DNA of 64,000 nt from an uncultured Clostridium sp. (lineage in GTDB: Bacteria > Bacillota > Clostridia > Lachnospirales > Lachnospiraceae). Position 1 is the stretch's first letter; every line of letters starts with the position of its first letter. Made by a program: the position numbers and the translations under genes. Under the pieces are notes generated by a model. That model ran no database searches and was not told where the DNA came from. It was given only the letters and a program-made list of their open reading frames with translations. Location: assembly GCA_900539185.1 (NCBI GenBank), contig UQBG01000010.1:1-64000 (forward strand). The letters are read 5' to 3'. This document shows, one piece after another, positions 42,981 to 51,638 of this stretch.

Positions 42981-43054
42981 GCGTGCTTAGCTCAGCTGGA
43001 TAGAGCGTTTGGCTACGGACCAAAAGGCCGGGGGTTCGAATCCTCTAGCACGCA
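42981..43054 (+). tRNA. tRNA-Arg (anticodon ACG)
   Basis: A 74-nt cloverleaf: acceptor GCGTGCT/AGCACGC, D arm with AGCTCAGCTGGATAGAGC, anticodon stem TTTGG/CCAAA around loop CTACGGA, which places ACG at 34-36, and T arm GGGGG-TTCGAAT-CCTCT. CCA is not encoded. The ACG anticodon is normally edited to ICG by TadA. Confidence 0.95.
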
Positions 43055-43058
43055 GGAG

Positions 43059-43089
43059 AAGCCTGATAGTGAATATCAGGCTTTTTTTA
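43059..43089 (+). terminator. Terminator after tRNA-Arg
   Basis: AAGCCTGATA (43059-43068)/TATCAGGCTT (43074-43083), perfect 10-bp stem with a T run. It ends 19 nt before the kinase start, so that gene relies on read-through or a promoter overlapping here. Confidence 0.9.
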
Positions 43090-43108
43090 TATCGAAAGGA
43101 GCCTTTTT

Positions 43109-43948
43109 ATGCAGGAACAGTCACATAATAATCAGAAAAAAATAGCAGTGATCAATGATATTTCCGGATTTGGCAGATGTTCCATTACGGTAGCACTGCC
43201 CATTATCTCACAGATGGGGATTCAGTGTTGCCCGATCCCGACCGCAATTCTTTCCAATCATACCGGTTATGAACATTTTTTCTTTGATGATTATACCCAT
43301 CATATGCAGGAATATATTGAGAACTGGAGGCTTCTGGGACTAAAGTTTGACGGGATAGCAACCGGCTTTCTGGGATCGGCAGAGCAGATCCGGATCGTTG
43401 AGCATTTTATAAGGGAGTTTCGGACAGAAAGAACGAAGGTAATTATAGATCCGGTAATGGGCGATAATGGGGAACTGTATCCGACTTATACACAGGAGAT
43501 GCAGCAGGAGATGAAGAAGCTGGTATCGTATGCAGATATTCTGACACCGAATCTGACGGAGGCATGCTTTCTGACCGGGACAACATGGCGACCGGGACAT
43601 TGGACACAGGAGGAATTGTTCCGGCTGGCAGAGGAACTGAGCCGGTATGGAGCGGAGAAGGTTGTAATCTCCGGCATCCGGATGGGAGAGTATCTGGGGA
43701 ATGTGGTATACGAGACCAGTGGTACAAAGAAGGTTCTTCGGAAAAAACGCGTCGGACGGGAACGAGCAGGAACCGGTGACATCTTTTCCTCGATTATTGC
43801 GGCAGACTGTGTCAATCAGGTTGATTTTACAGATTCTGTAAGGAAGGCAGCGGATTTTATACAGGCATGTATGGAGCGGACGGAACAGTATGAGATTCCA
43901 TCCGAAGATGGTGTATGCTTTGAAGAACTGATGCATCACTTACGATAA
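43109..43948 (+). CDS. Pyridoxal/pyridoxamine kinase
   Basis: A 279-residue ribokinase-family enzyme: AVINDISGFGRCSITVALPIISQMGIQ, the IDPVMGDNGELYPTYTQ block, LTPNLTEACFLTG and GRERAGTGDIFSSIIAAD with the catalytic Asp in GTGD. These are PdxK/PdxY features: phosphorylation of pyridoxal-type vitamers to PLP. The hydroxymethylpyrimidine kinases of the same superfamily cannot be fully excluded. AAAGGAG precedes the ATG. Confidence 0.9.
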   Translation: MQEQSHNNQKKIAVINDISGFGRCSITVALPIISQMGIQCCPIPTAILSNHTGYEHFFFDDYTHHMQEYIENWRLLGLKFDGIATGFLGSAEQIRIVEHFIREFRTERTKVIIDPVMGDNGELYPTYTQEMQQEMKKLVSYADILTPNLTEACFLTGTTWRPGHWTQEELFRLAEELSRYGAEKVVISGIRMGEYLGNVVYETSGTKKVLRKKRVGRERAGTGDIFSSIIAADCVNQVDFTDSVRKAADFIQACMERTEQYEIPSEDGVCFEELMHHLR

Positions 43949-43955
43949 AAACAAG

Positions 43956-43984
43956 TTGCACATTCATTTCCAATATGTTACAAT
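43956..43984 (+). promoter_or_regulatory. Promoter of the transglutaminase-like gene
   Basis: TTGCAC (43956-43961), 17-nt spacer, TACAAT (43979-43984). It argues that the earlier ATG at 43975 is not used. Confidence 0.6.
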
Positions 43985-44028
43985 TTTGTTACATGTTGTT
44001 AAGAAACTACGAAATGGATGGAAATAAA

Positions 44029-44943
44029 ATGAAGGTATTAAATAAAATCAAAGGGAGAATGGCTGCAGGGGCAATGCTGGTGGCAACCGGAGTGCTTCTG
44101 ACAGTGACCGGTTATACGGATGTGCATCGACAGCAGGAGGTTGTTCAGACTCCGAGAGCAGAGATGAATGCGTCTCTGGTGGCAGTAGAGACAGATCTGG
44201 TGCATCATATGGAGGCACAGGAGATCGATACGGTGATCTCCGGATTAGATACTGTGTCTTTATCAAGTTATTACGAAATTCAGGAAGCAAGAGCATTAGT
44301 AGATGGTGCATCCGGGGAAGCCCGTGCTTATATCGATGAGGAGAAGCTGGTGGCAGCGGAAGCAGCATATGCCCGGTTGAATGACGAACGGGAGCAGCAG
44401 CTTCAGACAGCACTGGCATCCGGAAGCTTAAGCGATATATTGGATTATGCACCGTGTCAGGTACAGCTTTCCGGAGATGCATATCTGGATACCTTGGTAC
44501 AGGAGCTGATACAGGCAGCTACGACCGCAGATATGAGCCGTAGCGAGCAGTTACAGGCCTGTTATACGTATATGGTACAGAATTATTCCTATGGATATAA
44601 TTACAGCTACAGTTATTCAAACGGAAAGAAGTCGATTGCATGGGCGACCGCTTTTTTGCGGGATGGATACGGAGCCTGCAATAACTGGTCTTCCGCATTT
44701 GTATATGTGGCTCGTGCATTAGGCTATGATGCAGATTTATGTTATGGATCGACTGCGTCTTCCCGTGGGGGCGGTGTGGAACACTATTGGCCGGTGATTA
44801 CGATTGCAGACACCGAGTATGTGTTTGATCCACAGGTAGAGAAGGATATAACCCGGAGATCCGGTGCGATCGCATATAAGCGCTATGGATTAACCGGAAG
44901 TGCAGCGTTTGCAAAGTATTATTTTCAGCAGATTGTGGAGTAG
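44029..44943 (+). CDS. Exported transglutaminase-like cysteine protein
   Basis: A 304-residue protein with an N-terminal signal/anchor (basic MKVLNKIKGR then AAGAMLVATGVLLTVTGY). The C-terminal half has a transglutaminase/papain-like triad: Cys217 in GACNNWSSAFVYVARALGYDA, His252 in GVEHYWPVI and Asp267 in VFDPQ. The middle has repeats of Tyr/Ser (YSYGYNYSYSYS). Such proteins act outside the membrane on cell-wall peptides or crosslinks. It starts a two-gene unit with the WYL regulator. Confidence 0.8.
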   Translation: MKVLNKIKGRMAAGAMLVATGVLLTVTGYTDVHRQQEVVQTPRAEMNASLVAVETDLVHHMEAQEIDTVISGLDTVSLSSYYEIQEARALVDGASGEARAYIDEEKLVAAEAAYARLNDEREQQLQTALASGSLSDILDYAPCQVQLSGDAYLDTLVQELIQAATTADMSRSEQLQACYTYMVQNYSYGYNYSYSYSNGKKSIAWATAFLRDGYGACNNWSSAFVYVARALGYDADLCYGSTASSRGGGVEHYWPVITIADTEYVFDPQVEKDITRRSGAIAYKRYGLTGSAAFAKYYFQQIVE

Positions 44944-44954
44944 AGAAGCAGATT

Positions 44955-45959
44955 ATGGCAAATCATGAGAAAGAAATCAGTGTTGCGGAAAGGCAGCTTT
45001 ATATCTTATCACTTTTATCACAGAATCCCATTGGTTATACAGCAGAAGAGATCGTGGAAAAGCTGAAGAAATGGGAGGTTGTGCTGACAAAGCGTACCAT
45101 ACAGAGAGATATTGATGAGCTGTCTATGAGCTATGCCATCGAAGAGGAAGAACGGGATGGCAGGACGTACTTTAAAGCCAGAAAGTTCAATATGAAGAAT
45201 GTGGATCTGACAACCAGAGATTTACTGGCGATCACATTCATGCAGCGGTTGGTACAGCAGTATGCACATACGACGATGGGCGTTGCGGCAGAGGAGATGC
45301 TGCAGAAGATCGCAGCGAATACCGGAAATCTGAATCAGAAGCATTTAGAGGAGCTGGAACAGGCAATCCGCATTGTGAATCCGAACGAATGGAAGAATCA
45401 GGATATTGATCCACAGATCGAACAGTTGATTACAGCGGCGATTGAGAAGCAGAATAAGATCGAGATCCTGTATCATAGCTGGAATGGGGATGCAGTGACC
45501 AAAAGAGTGATTCATCCGTATAGTCTGATCCTGCTGGATCAGTATCTGTGTGTAGAGGGATATTGTGAACTGCGAAAAGAGATACGGACCTTCCGGGTAT
45601 CCCGGATTCAGAAGGTACATGTGCTCAAAGAGCACTTTCAAATCCGGGAGGATTATCAGCAGAAAGAGCAGAAGGGAAAGTTCATTTATCTGGGCGGAAA
45701 GCAGCAGGAGGATCTGGTGATACAGTTTGATGCCCGAACCGGACGGTATATTCGGGAGTATGAAGCACACCGGGCAGACCGGTTGACGGAGAATGCAGAT
45801 GGACTGCTTTTTGAGAAACGGACGGCGATCACATCAGAAGTAAAGAAATGGATCCTGCAGTTTGGTGGGGGAGCCCGTGTACTGAGTCCGCAATCGCTGG
45901 CAGAGCAGATCGTGGAAGAAGCGGAGCAGATGATAAAAAACTATGGCATGTACAGATAA
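44955..45959 (+). CDS. WYL-domain transcriptional regulator
   Basis: A 334-residue regulator: an N-terminal winged HTH (RQLYILSLLSQNPIGYTAEEIVEKL and TKRTIQRDIDELS), a central WYL fold (IEILYHSWNG..KRVIHPYSLILLDQYLCVEGYCE..IRTFRVSRIQKVHVL) and a C-terminal WCX part. WYL domains bind nucleotides or small nucleic acids. It is 11 nt after the transglutaminase-like gene. Its stop codon lies in the loop of the terminator. Confidence 0.92.
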   Translation: MANHEKEISVAERQLYILSLLSQNPIGYTAEEIVEKLKKWEVVLTKRTIQRDIDELSMSYAIEEEERDGRTYFKARKFNMKNVDLTTRDLLAITFMQRLVQQYAHTTMGVAAEEMLQKIAANTGNLNQKHLEELEQAIRIVNPNEWKNQDIDPQIEQLITAAIEKQNKIEILYHSWNGDAVTKRVIHPYSLILLDQYLCVEGYCELRKEIRTFRVSRIQKVHVLKEHFQIREDYQQKEQKGKFIYLGGKQQEDLVIQFDARTGRYIREYEAHRADRLTENADGLLFEKRTAITSEVKKWILQFGGGARVLSPQSLAEQIVEEAEQMIKNYGMYR

Positions 45960-45981
45960 AATCTGACATGCCATTTATTAT
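45943..45981 (+). terminator. Terminator overlapping the WYL stop codon
   Basis: ATGGCATGT (45943-45951)/ACATGCCAT (45966-45974), extended by CAGAT/ATCTG near the loop, followed by TTATTATAT. The last codons of the WYL gene form the left arm. Confidence 0.8.
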
Positions 45982-46039
45982 ATAATAGTAATAAAAAAAC
46001 ATCAGATCCGATCGCTTTCGGAACTGATGCTTCTGATAG

Positions 46040-46111
46040 CTGGGATAGCAGGATTCGAACCTACAGATGCTGGAATCAGAATCCAGTGCCTTACCATTTG
46101 GCGATATCCCA
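46040..46111 (-). tRNA. tRNA-Gln (anticodon CTG)
   Basis: Read on the minus strand: acceptor TGGGATA/TATCCCA with discriminator G, D arm GCCAAATGGTAAGGC, anticodon stem CTGGA/TCCAG around loop TTCTGAT, giving CTG, and T arm GTAGG-TTCGAAT-CCTGC. 72 nt, no encoded CCA. Confidence 0.95.
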
Positions 46112-46145
46112 TTGTGTTGCTTGTTGATCACTCACAACAATGGCT

Positions 46146-46174
46146 ATTATACAGTATGATAAATGAAAATGCAA
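46146..46174 (-). promoter_or_regulatory. Promoter of tRNA-Gln
   Basis: On the minus strand TTGCAT (46169-46174), 17-nt spacer, TATAAT (46146-46151), 34 nt before the tRNA. Confidence 0.75.
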
Positions 46175-46219
46175 GCCCTTTTTTAAAAATATTTAAATTC
46201 TTAAATATTTAAAATAGAA

Positions 46220-46248
46220 ATGACAAATGAACCCCAATCCTGTATAAT
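46220..46248 (+). promoter_or_regulatory. Promoter of the 46276-49642 gene run
   Basis: ATGACA (46220-46225), 17-nt spacer, TATAAT (46243-46248), 27 nt before the first ATG. Confidence 0.65.
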
Positions 46249-46275
46249 GGTACAGATATGAAGGAGGTGATACAC

Positions 46276-46641
46276 ATGAGCAGACTGATCTATATCGTTC
46301 CATGGGCGATCTGTGACACAGAGAATCTGTATATCAAGAAAGTGGAACAGAAGGATCCGGTTGTTCCGAAGGAGCAGGAACCGGTGGAGGACTGGACGGT
46401 ACAGCAGGTGATTCCGAGTCCGGATAAGCGGAGTAAAGATATCTATATTCTGGTTGATGTGTATCGTGGATATGACTTTCAGAACCCAAACCGGCAGGTA
46501 TCGGTATTGGATGTGACAAATTCGATCTCCCGTCTTCAGGAGCTGGGGTATCAGCCGGCCGGTGAAGGAGATCGGCTTTATATCCGGCAGAAGGTATTGA
46601 AGTGGGATAAGCCGGAGAAACAGGGAAAGAAAAAGAAGTAG
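46276..46641 (+). CDS. Hypothetical protein, 121 residues
   Basis: Not recognised. It starts at 46276 with AAGGAGGTG upstream. The sequence begins MSRLIYIVPWAICDTENLYI, has a probable strand SKDIYILVDVYRGYDFQNP, a helix ISRLQELGYQPAGEGDRLYI, and a lysine-rich tail. No membrane span or signal is visible. It is 11 nt before the acyl-ACP thioesterase gene and likely cotranscribed with it. Confidence 0.7.
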   Translation: MSRLIYIVPWAICDTENLYIKKVEQKDPVVPKEQEPVEDWTVQQVIPSPDKRSKDIYILVDVYRGYDFQNPNRQVSVLDVTNSISRLQELGYQPAGEGDRLYIRQKVLKWDKPEKQGKKKK

Positions 46642-46652
46642 GAGTGAGCTGT

Positions 46653-47390
46653 ATGTATGAGATACAGGTAAGAGTGCGATTTAGTGATATAGGAAGTGAT
46701 CAGCGGTTGCGGTTATATGAACTGCCGAAGTACTTTCAGGATAGCAGTATCGAACATTCGGAGTCTCTGGAAGTAGGAATTCCCTATCTGACGGAGCGAA
46801 ATCTGGCATGGCTGCTGACATCCTGGCAGATCGAGATCCAGAGACTGCCGGTCTATGATGAGAAACTGATCATCCAGACCTGGCCGTATGAATTCAAGTC
46901 CGCCTTTGGATACCGGAATTATCGTATGAGGACGGAGAGCGGAGAGGTGCTGGCAGAGGGACAGGCAATCTGGCTCCATACGGATATTGTACAGATGAAG
47001 CCGGTTAAGACACCGGAGGAAGAAAGCAGCCGGTATGGGTACGAGGATGCATTGGATATGGAGTATCTGCCCAGAAAGATTACACTTCCACAGACGATGA
47101 CACCTGTAGATCAGGTGAAGGTTACCAGACATTATGCGGATATGTATATGCATATGAATAATGCGATGTATGTGGATATTGCATCGGATTATCTGCCGGA
47201 GACAAAGGATGTAAAACGGCTGCGGGTTGATTACCGGAAGCAGGTAAAAATCGGTGATACGATGATTGTGAAGCAGGCATATGAAGGCAATCACTGCTAT
47301 GTGGCGTTTTACGACGAGGCGGATGAAATGCATGTCAGTACAGAGTTTCTGCTAACGGAGGAAGAAAGAAAAAATGATAGAAGTAGGTAA
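46653..47390 (+). CDS. Acyl-ACP thioesterase
   Basis: A 245-residue double hot-dog protein of the FatA/FatB-like bacterial family: VRVRFSDIGSDQRLRLYELPKYFQD, WLLTSWQIEIQRLP, then the second hot-dog with VTRHYADMYMHMNNAMYVDIASDYLP, in which His and Asn in HMNN are the expected catalytic residues. It frees fatty acids from acyl-ACP. The start at 46653 follows TAGGAGTG. It overlaps the CvfB gene by 17 nt. Confidence 0.92.
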   Translation: MYEIQVRVRFSDIGSDQRLRLYELPKYFQDSSIEHSESLEVGIPYLTERNLAWLLTSWQIEIQRLPVYDEKLIIQTWPYEFKSAFGYRNYRMRTESGEVLAEGQAIWLHTDIVQMKPVKTPEEESSRYGYEDALDMEYLPRKITLPQTMTPVDQVKVTRHYADMYMHMNNAMYVDIASDYLPETKDVKRLRVDYRKQVKIGDTMIVKQAYEGNHCYVAFYDEADEMHVSTEFLLTEEERKNDRSR

Positions 47391-48204
47391 GAAACAGAGA
47401 TTAACAGTGATCCGAAGCAAAGACTTTGGCGTTTATCTGGGTGTGCCGGGAGAAGAGGAGACGGTTCTTCTTCCCAGAAAGCAGGTTCCGGAGAATCTGA
47501 AGGCAGGAGGAGAGATCGAAGTATTCCTGTATCGGGATTCGCAGGACCGGAAGATCGCGACGGTAAAGGAACCGAAGCTGATGGCAGGTGAGATCGGTAT
47601 GCTGACCGTGGTTAGTACGGGAAGCATCGGTGCATTTATGGACTGTGGTCTGGAACGGGATATCCTGTTGCCGTTTAAGGAACAGACCACGAAGGTTGAG
47701 GTAGGAAAGCGTTATCCGGTATATATGTATGTCGATAAGAGTGAGCGGCTTTGTGTGACTATGCGATTATATAATCATTTGGATCATCAGCCGCCATATG
47801 CAAAGAATGATTATTTTAAGGGTGTTGTATATGAGTATAAGGAGCATATGGGAGCATTTGTAGCTGTAGACTGCCGCTATTCCGGATTGATTCCAAAGAG
47901 TGAGATTTATCATCCGATCTATGTAGGCGATGAAGTAGAAGGACGGATCCTGAATGTCAGAGAGGATGGAAAGCTGGATCTGAGCATTCGCAGACCTGCA
48001 TACCTGCAGATGGACCAGGATAGTGAGGTTATATGGAACCGTATACAGGAGCTGAATGGTGTGCTGCCATTTAATGACAAAGCGGCTCCGGAAGTGATCC
48101 GGAAGGAATTCGGTATGAGTAAAAACGAATTCAAGCGGGCAGTGGGTCGATTGTTAAAAGAAGAAAAGATCGAAATAACGGATCGGGACATCCGTTTAAA
48201 GTAA
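47374..48204 (+). CDS. S1 RNA-binding domain protein, CvfB-like
   Basis: A 276-residue protein of the CvfB family: three S1-like barrels (about 1-65, 70-130, 145-210: DFGVYLGVPGEEETVLLP, GSIGAFMDCGLERDILLPF, HMGAFVAVDCRYSGLIP) and a C-terminal winged helix (GMSKNEFKRAVGRLLKEEKIEI). In staphylococci CvfB binds RNA and tunes virulence genes. Overlap with the thioesterase gene suggests translational coupling, though the roles seem unrelated. Confidence 0.9.
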   Translation: MIEVGKKQRLTVIRSKDFGVYLGVPGEEETVLLPRKQVPENLKAGGEIEVFLYRDSQDRKIATVKEPKLMAGEIGMLTVVSTGSIGAFMDCGLERDILLPFKEQTTKVEVGKRYPVYMYVDKSERLCVTMRLYNHLDHQPPYAKNDYFKGVVYEYKEHMGAFVAVDCRYSGLIPKSEIYHPIYVGDEVEGRILNVREDGKLDLSIRRPAYLQMDQDSEVIWNRIQELNGVLPFNDKAAPEVIRKEFGMSKNEFKRAVGRLLKEEKIEITDRDIRLK

Positions 48205-48236
48205 CGTAGAGAAAAGAAAAATGGAGGAATGAGACA

Positions 48237-48620
48237 ATGAAAAAAGTGATTTCAACAGACAAGGCACCAGCAGCAATCGGACCGTATTCACAGGCAATCG
48301 AGGTAAATGGTATGATCTTTACTTCCGGCGTGATTCCGATTGATCCGGCAACCAATACACTGGTTGAGGGTGATATTACGGTTCAGGCAACACAGGCAAT
48401 CGGGAATCTGGCAGCTCTGTTAAAAGAGGCCGGATCCGGCTGTGAGAATGTAATTAAGACAACGGTATTTATCAAAGATATGAATGATTTTGCAAAGGTA
48501 AATGAGATTTATGCGACCTTCTTTCAGGGCGAATGTCCGGCACGTTCCTGTGTCGAGGTAGCCAGACTTCCGAAGGATGTGCTGATTGAGATTGAAGCAA
48601 TCGCGGTGAAGAAAGCATAA
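48237..48620 (+). CDS. ridA: Reactive intermediate/imine deaminase RidA
   Basis: A 127-residue RidA/YjgF protein: KAPAAIGPYSQAIEVNGMIFTSG, FIKDMNDFAKVNEIYATFF and the key Arg in ARSCVEVARLPKDVLIEIEAIA. It hydrolyses enamine/imine products of PLP enzymes such as threonine dehydratase. AATGGAGG precedes the ATG. Confidence 0.96.
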   Translation: MKKVISTDKAPAAIGPYSQAIEVNGMIFTSGVIPIDPATNTLVEGDITVQATQAIGNLAALLKEAGSGCENVIKTTVFIKDMNDFAKVNEIYATFFQGECPARSCVEVARLPKDVLIEIEAIAVKKA

Positions 48621-48643
48621 GATAAGGATAATCGGAGGCAGTT

Positions 48644-49642
48644 ATGGAAGCGAAGAAGCGAATATGGGGTGCCAGTATTCTTTTTCTGGTACTGGTAGTG
48701 ATAAATATAGCAGCAAACTTTATTCCGTTTGGAGATATGCCAATCTATCTGAATATTTTGATTCCGCAGGCTTTGATTATTGTGCCGGTACTGGTTTATG
48801 CGGCAGTTACCCGTCAGAACCTGTTTCGGCTGATTCGATTTCGCAAGGTGAATCTCTGGTCCCTGCTGTTAGTGATTCCGTTGGTTGGGCTTTTGGAACC
48901 GGTGATTATATGTGTAAATGCGTTTAGCATGGCGTTTTCTACAAATGTGATAGCCGGAACGATAGAAGGAATCACCGGTATGCTTCCATATGTAGCGGGA
49001 ATCTCACTTATGGCATTGCTTCCGGCAGTGGTAGAGGAGACGACGTTCCGTGGCGTTTTGTTAAATAGTTTTCACAGAGATAGCAATCCATGGCCGGCAA
49101 TTTTGTTTTCGGCACTTTGCTTTGGGTGCATGCATATGAATTTTAATCAGATCGCATACGCGTTGATACTCGGAATCTTTATGGGTATTTTACTGGAAGC
49201 CAGCGGCAGTATTCTGTCTACGATGCTGCTTCACTTTCTGTTTAATGCTACGTCGACATCATTGATGTACCTGCTGCCATATATTACGCAGTGGAGCAAC
49301 AATGTACTGGAAAACAGTGGGATGAGTGCACAGGAGCTGGAACAGGTAACGAGTGTCAGTGAGGCAGCAGCAGAATATACCTCAGGGCAGATGTTGATGC
49401 TGGGAGGCATTATGATCGTTCCTGCACTGATCAGTCTGGTGCTGGCGGCACTGCTGATCTATGCGATTGCATATCTGAATCGTCGGCATCTGATTATCAG
49501 AGGTATGGTGACGAAGAAGACCCCGGAACAGAAGCTGGCAAGGAAGGCGGATCGGGTTCCGGTTATGAATGTATTCTTAGGAATCGGTATGGGCTTGTGT
49601 GTAGCTATGGCGATTTTTACAGAATTTGTGCTGAAGCAGTAG
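48644..49642 (+). CDS. CPBP-family intramembrane metalloprotease (second copy)
   Basis: A 332-residue protein with eight or more spans and CPBP motifs EETTFRG (motif 1), FGCMHMN (motif 2) and HFLFNATS (motif 3). The C-terminal extension adds two spans. Unlike the copy at 8146, it is not linked to an ABC cassette but ends a housekeeping run. Function is unknown. Confidence 0.88.
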   Translation: MEAKKRIWGASILFLVLVVINIAANFIPFGDMPIYLNILIPQALIIVPVLVYAAVTRQNLFRLIRFRKVNLWSLLLVIPLVGLLEPVIICVNAFSMAFSTNVIAGTIEGITGMLPYVAGISLMALLPAVVEETTFRGVLLNSFHRDSNPWPAILFSALCFGCMHMNFNQIAYALILGIFMGILLEASGSILSTMLLHFLFNATSTSLMYLLPYITQWSNNVLENSGMSAQELEQVTSVSEAAAEYTSGQMLMLGGIMIVPALISLVLAALLIYAIAYLNRRHLIIRGMVTKKTPEQKLARKADRVPVMNVFLGIGMGLCVAMAIFTEFVLKQ

Positions 49643-49676
49643 ATGTTATTTGAGACAATAGATAGGTTTAAAACAA

Positions 49677-49726
49677 CAGGAGCAGTATCCATGATGGAAG
49701 GTGGATACTGCTCCTGATTTATTTAT
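49677..49726. terminator. Terminator between the CPBP gene and pyrG
   Basis: A perfect 15-bp stem: CAGGAGCAGTATCCA (49677-49691)/TGGATACTGCTCCTG (49702-49716), followed by ATTTATTTATTTATTTT on the plus side and TTGTTTTAAA on the minus side, so it may act for both convergent genes. Confidence 0.9.
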
Positions 49727-51343
49727 TTATTTTGCATGTTCTTTCTGATGCGCTAAAGCGGCACCCAGAAAGCCCTTGAAGAGTGGATGCGGCTTGTTCG
49801 GGCGGGATTTGAACTCCGGATGTGCCTGGGTTCCGATGAACCAAGGATGATCCTCCAGCTCTACCATTTCAACGATATGTCCGTCCGGAGAGTGACCAAC
49901 CTGCTTCATGCCATGGGAGGTCAGAGCATTCCGGTAATCATTGTTTACCTCATAACGATGACGGTGACGCTCGGTGATTTCTTCCTTACCATATAGCTGG
50001 TAAGATTTTGAAGACTTATCCAGTACACAAGGATAAGACCCCAGACGAAGGGTTCCACCCAGATCGGTTATGCCATCCTGATCCGGCATGATATGAATCA
50101 CCTGATGGACAGAGCTTGGATTGAACTCACTGCTGTTTGCGTCGGTATAGCCCAGAACATGACGGGCAAATTCTACGATGGTAAGTTGCATACCCAGACA
50201 CAGTCCCAGATAAGGAATCTTGTTTTCACGGGCATACTGAATAGCGGTAATCATACCTTCAATGCCGCGGTCGCCAAATCCACCCGGAACGATGATACCA
50301 TGGACATCTCCCAGAACCTCTGCTACATTTTCGGACGTTACCTGTTCGGAATCTACCCACTGAATCTCGACCTCTGCATCGTGTGCAACGGCACCATGTT
50401 TTAAGGCCTCTACCACAGAGATGTAGGCATCATGGAGAGCAACATACTTACCGACCAGAGCAACCTTTACATGTGCAGTTGGATTCTTCCAGCGGTTTAC
50501 CATATCGATCCAATCCTTGAGGTCCGGTTCCGGACAAGGAATATGCAGACACTCACAGGCTACATTTGCCAGGTGCTCCTTTTCCATCTCCAGTGGAACC
50601 TCATACAGTACATCGCAGTCCAGATTCTGGATAACATGGGATGGTTCTACATTACAGAACATAGCGATCTTGCTTTTGATGCCATCATCCAGCGGCCAGT
50701 CGGAACGGCAGACCAGAACATCCGGATGAAGCCCGATTCCCTGCAGTTCTTTTACACTGGCCTGCGTTGGCTTTGTTTTCATTTCGCCGGAGGACTTCAG
50801 ATAAGGAATCAGAGTGACATGAATCAGCATGCAGTTTTCTTTTCCCACGTCGTGCTGAAACTGTCGGATAGCCTCCAAAAACGGCTGACTCTCGATATCG
50901 CCGACGGTTCCGCCGACCTCAATGATCGCTACCTCTGTCTGGGTGCTTTCCGGATTGCGGTAGAAGCGGCTCTTAATTTCGTTGGTAACATGCGGAATGA
51001 CCTGTACAGTATGACCGCCAAAATCACCCCGGCGTTCTTTTGTCAGGATGCTCCAGTAGATCTTACCGGTTGTTACATTGGAGTTCTTGTTCAGACTCTC
51101 ATCAATAAATCGTTCATAGTGTCCCAGATCCAGATCGGTTTCGATACCGTCATCGGTGACAAATACCTCGCCGTGCTGCACGGGATTCATAGTACCCGGA
51201 TCCATATTAATATAAGGATCAAACTTCTGACTGTACACCTTATAGCCGCGTGCTTTCAGAAGACGTCCCAATGAAGCGGCAGTGATTCCCTTTCCTAAAC
51301 CGGAAACTACACCGCCTGTTACAAAAATATACTTAACTGCCAT
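49727..51343 (-). CDS. pyrG: CTP synthase
   Basis: A 538-residue amidotransferase. The synthetase half has YIFVTGGVVSGLGKGITAASLG and DPYINMDPGTMNP; the glutaminase half has IVPGGFGDRGIEG, LGLCLGMQLTIVEFAR with the catalytic Cys, and the His-Pro-Glu end AHPEFKSRP. It makes CTP from UTP. The start at 51343 has AGGAGG 5 nt upstream; the 51376 start lacks one. Confidence 0.97.
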   Translation of the reverse strand: MAVKYIFVTGGVVSGLGKGITAASLGRLLKARGYKVYSQKFDPYINMDPGTMNPVQHGEVFVTDDGIETDLDLGHYERFIDESLNKNSNVTTGKIYWSILTKERRGDFGGHTVQVIPHVTNEIKSRFYRNPESTQTEVAIIEVGGTVGDIESQPFLEAIRQFQHDVGKENCMLIHVTLIPYLKSSGEMKTKPTQASVKELQGIGLHPDVLVCRSDWPLDDGIKSKIAMFCNVEPSHVIQNLDCDVLYEVPLEMEKEHLANVACECLHIPCPEPDLKDWIDMVNRWKNPTAHVKVALVGKYVALHDAYISVVEALKHGAVAHDAEVEIQWVDSEQVTSENVAEVLGDVHGIIVPGGFGDRGIEGMITAIQYARENKIPYLGLCLGMQLTIVEFARHVLGYTDANSSEFNPSSVHQVIHIMPDQDGITDLGGTLRLGSYPCVLDKSSKSYQLYGKEEITERHRHRYEVNNDYRNALTSHGMKQVGHSPDGHIVEMVELEDHPWFIGTQAHPEFKSRPNKPHPLFKGFLGAALAHQKEHAK

Positions 51344-51385
51344 GTCTGTCCTCCTGTATTCCTCCTGTGTGCCCATTCATACATA

Positions 51386-51409
51386 AACGAGTAGGGAAAC
51401 CTACTCGTT
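51386..51409. repeat. 10-bp palindrome in the pyrG leader
   Basis: AACGAGTAGG (51386-51395)/CCTACTCGTT (51400-51409), perfect, around GAAA, 43 nt before pyrG. It may be an mRNA hairpin or a protein-binding site. No proper T run follows in the pyrG direction, so it is not a simple attenuator. Confidence 0.6.
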
Positions 51410-51557
51410 CCGGCCAAATCACATTATTAATATCATTATAAAATAAGGAAAAATAATAGTCAATGAAGAAATCAGACACATGCATGAAATCAGATATAAT
51501 ATATGGGGAAGTGTATAAGAATTTACATAAGTTTAACAATATTTCCATAAGTTTTAT

Positions 51558-51586
51558 TTGATTTATGATAGGGAAACTAGTATATT
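51558..51586 (+). promoter_or_regulatory. ftsH promoter
   Basis: TTGATT (51558-51563), 17-nt spacer, TATATT (51581-51586), about 50 nt before the chosen ftsH start. Confidence 0.7.
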
Positions 51587-51638
51587 AGACAAAGAAGTAT
51601 ACGGTGTCAATGAAAATTGCAGCCGAAGGAGGATAGAT

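Noticed and set aside
51386..51409. CTP-dependent attenuator of pyrG
   Set aside because: The hairpin is not followed by a T run in the pyrG direction.
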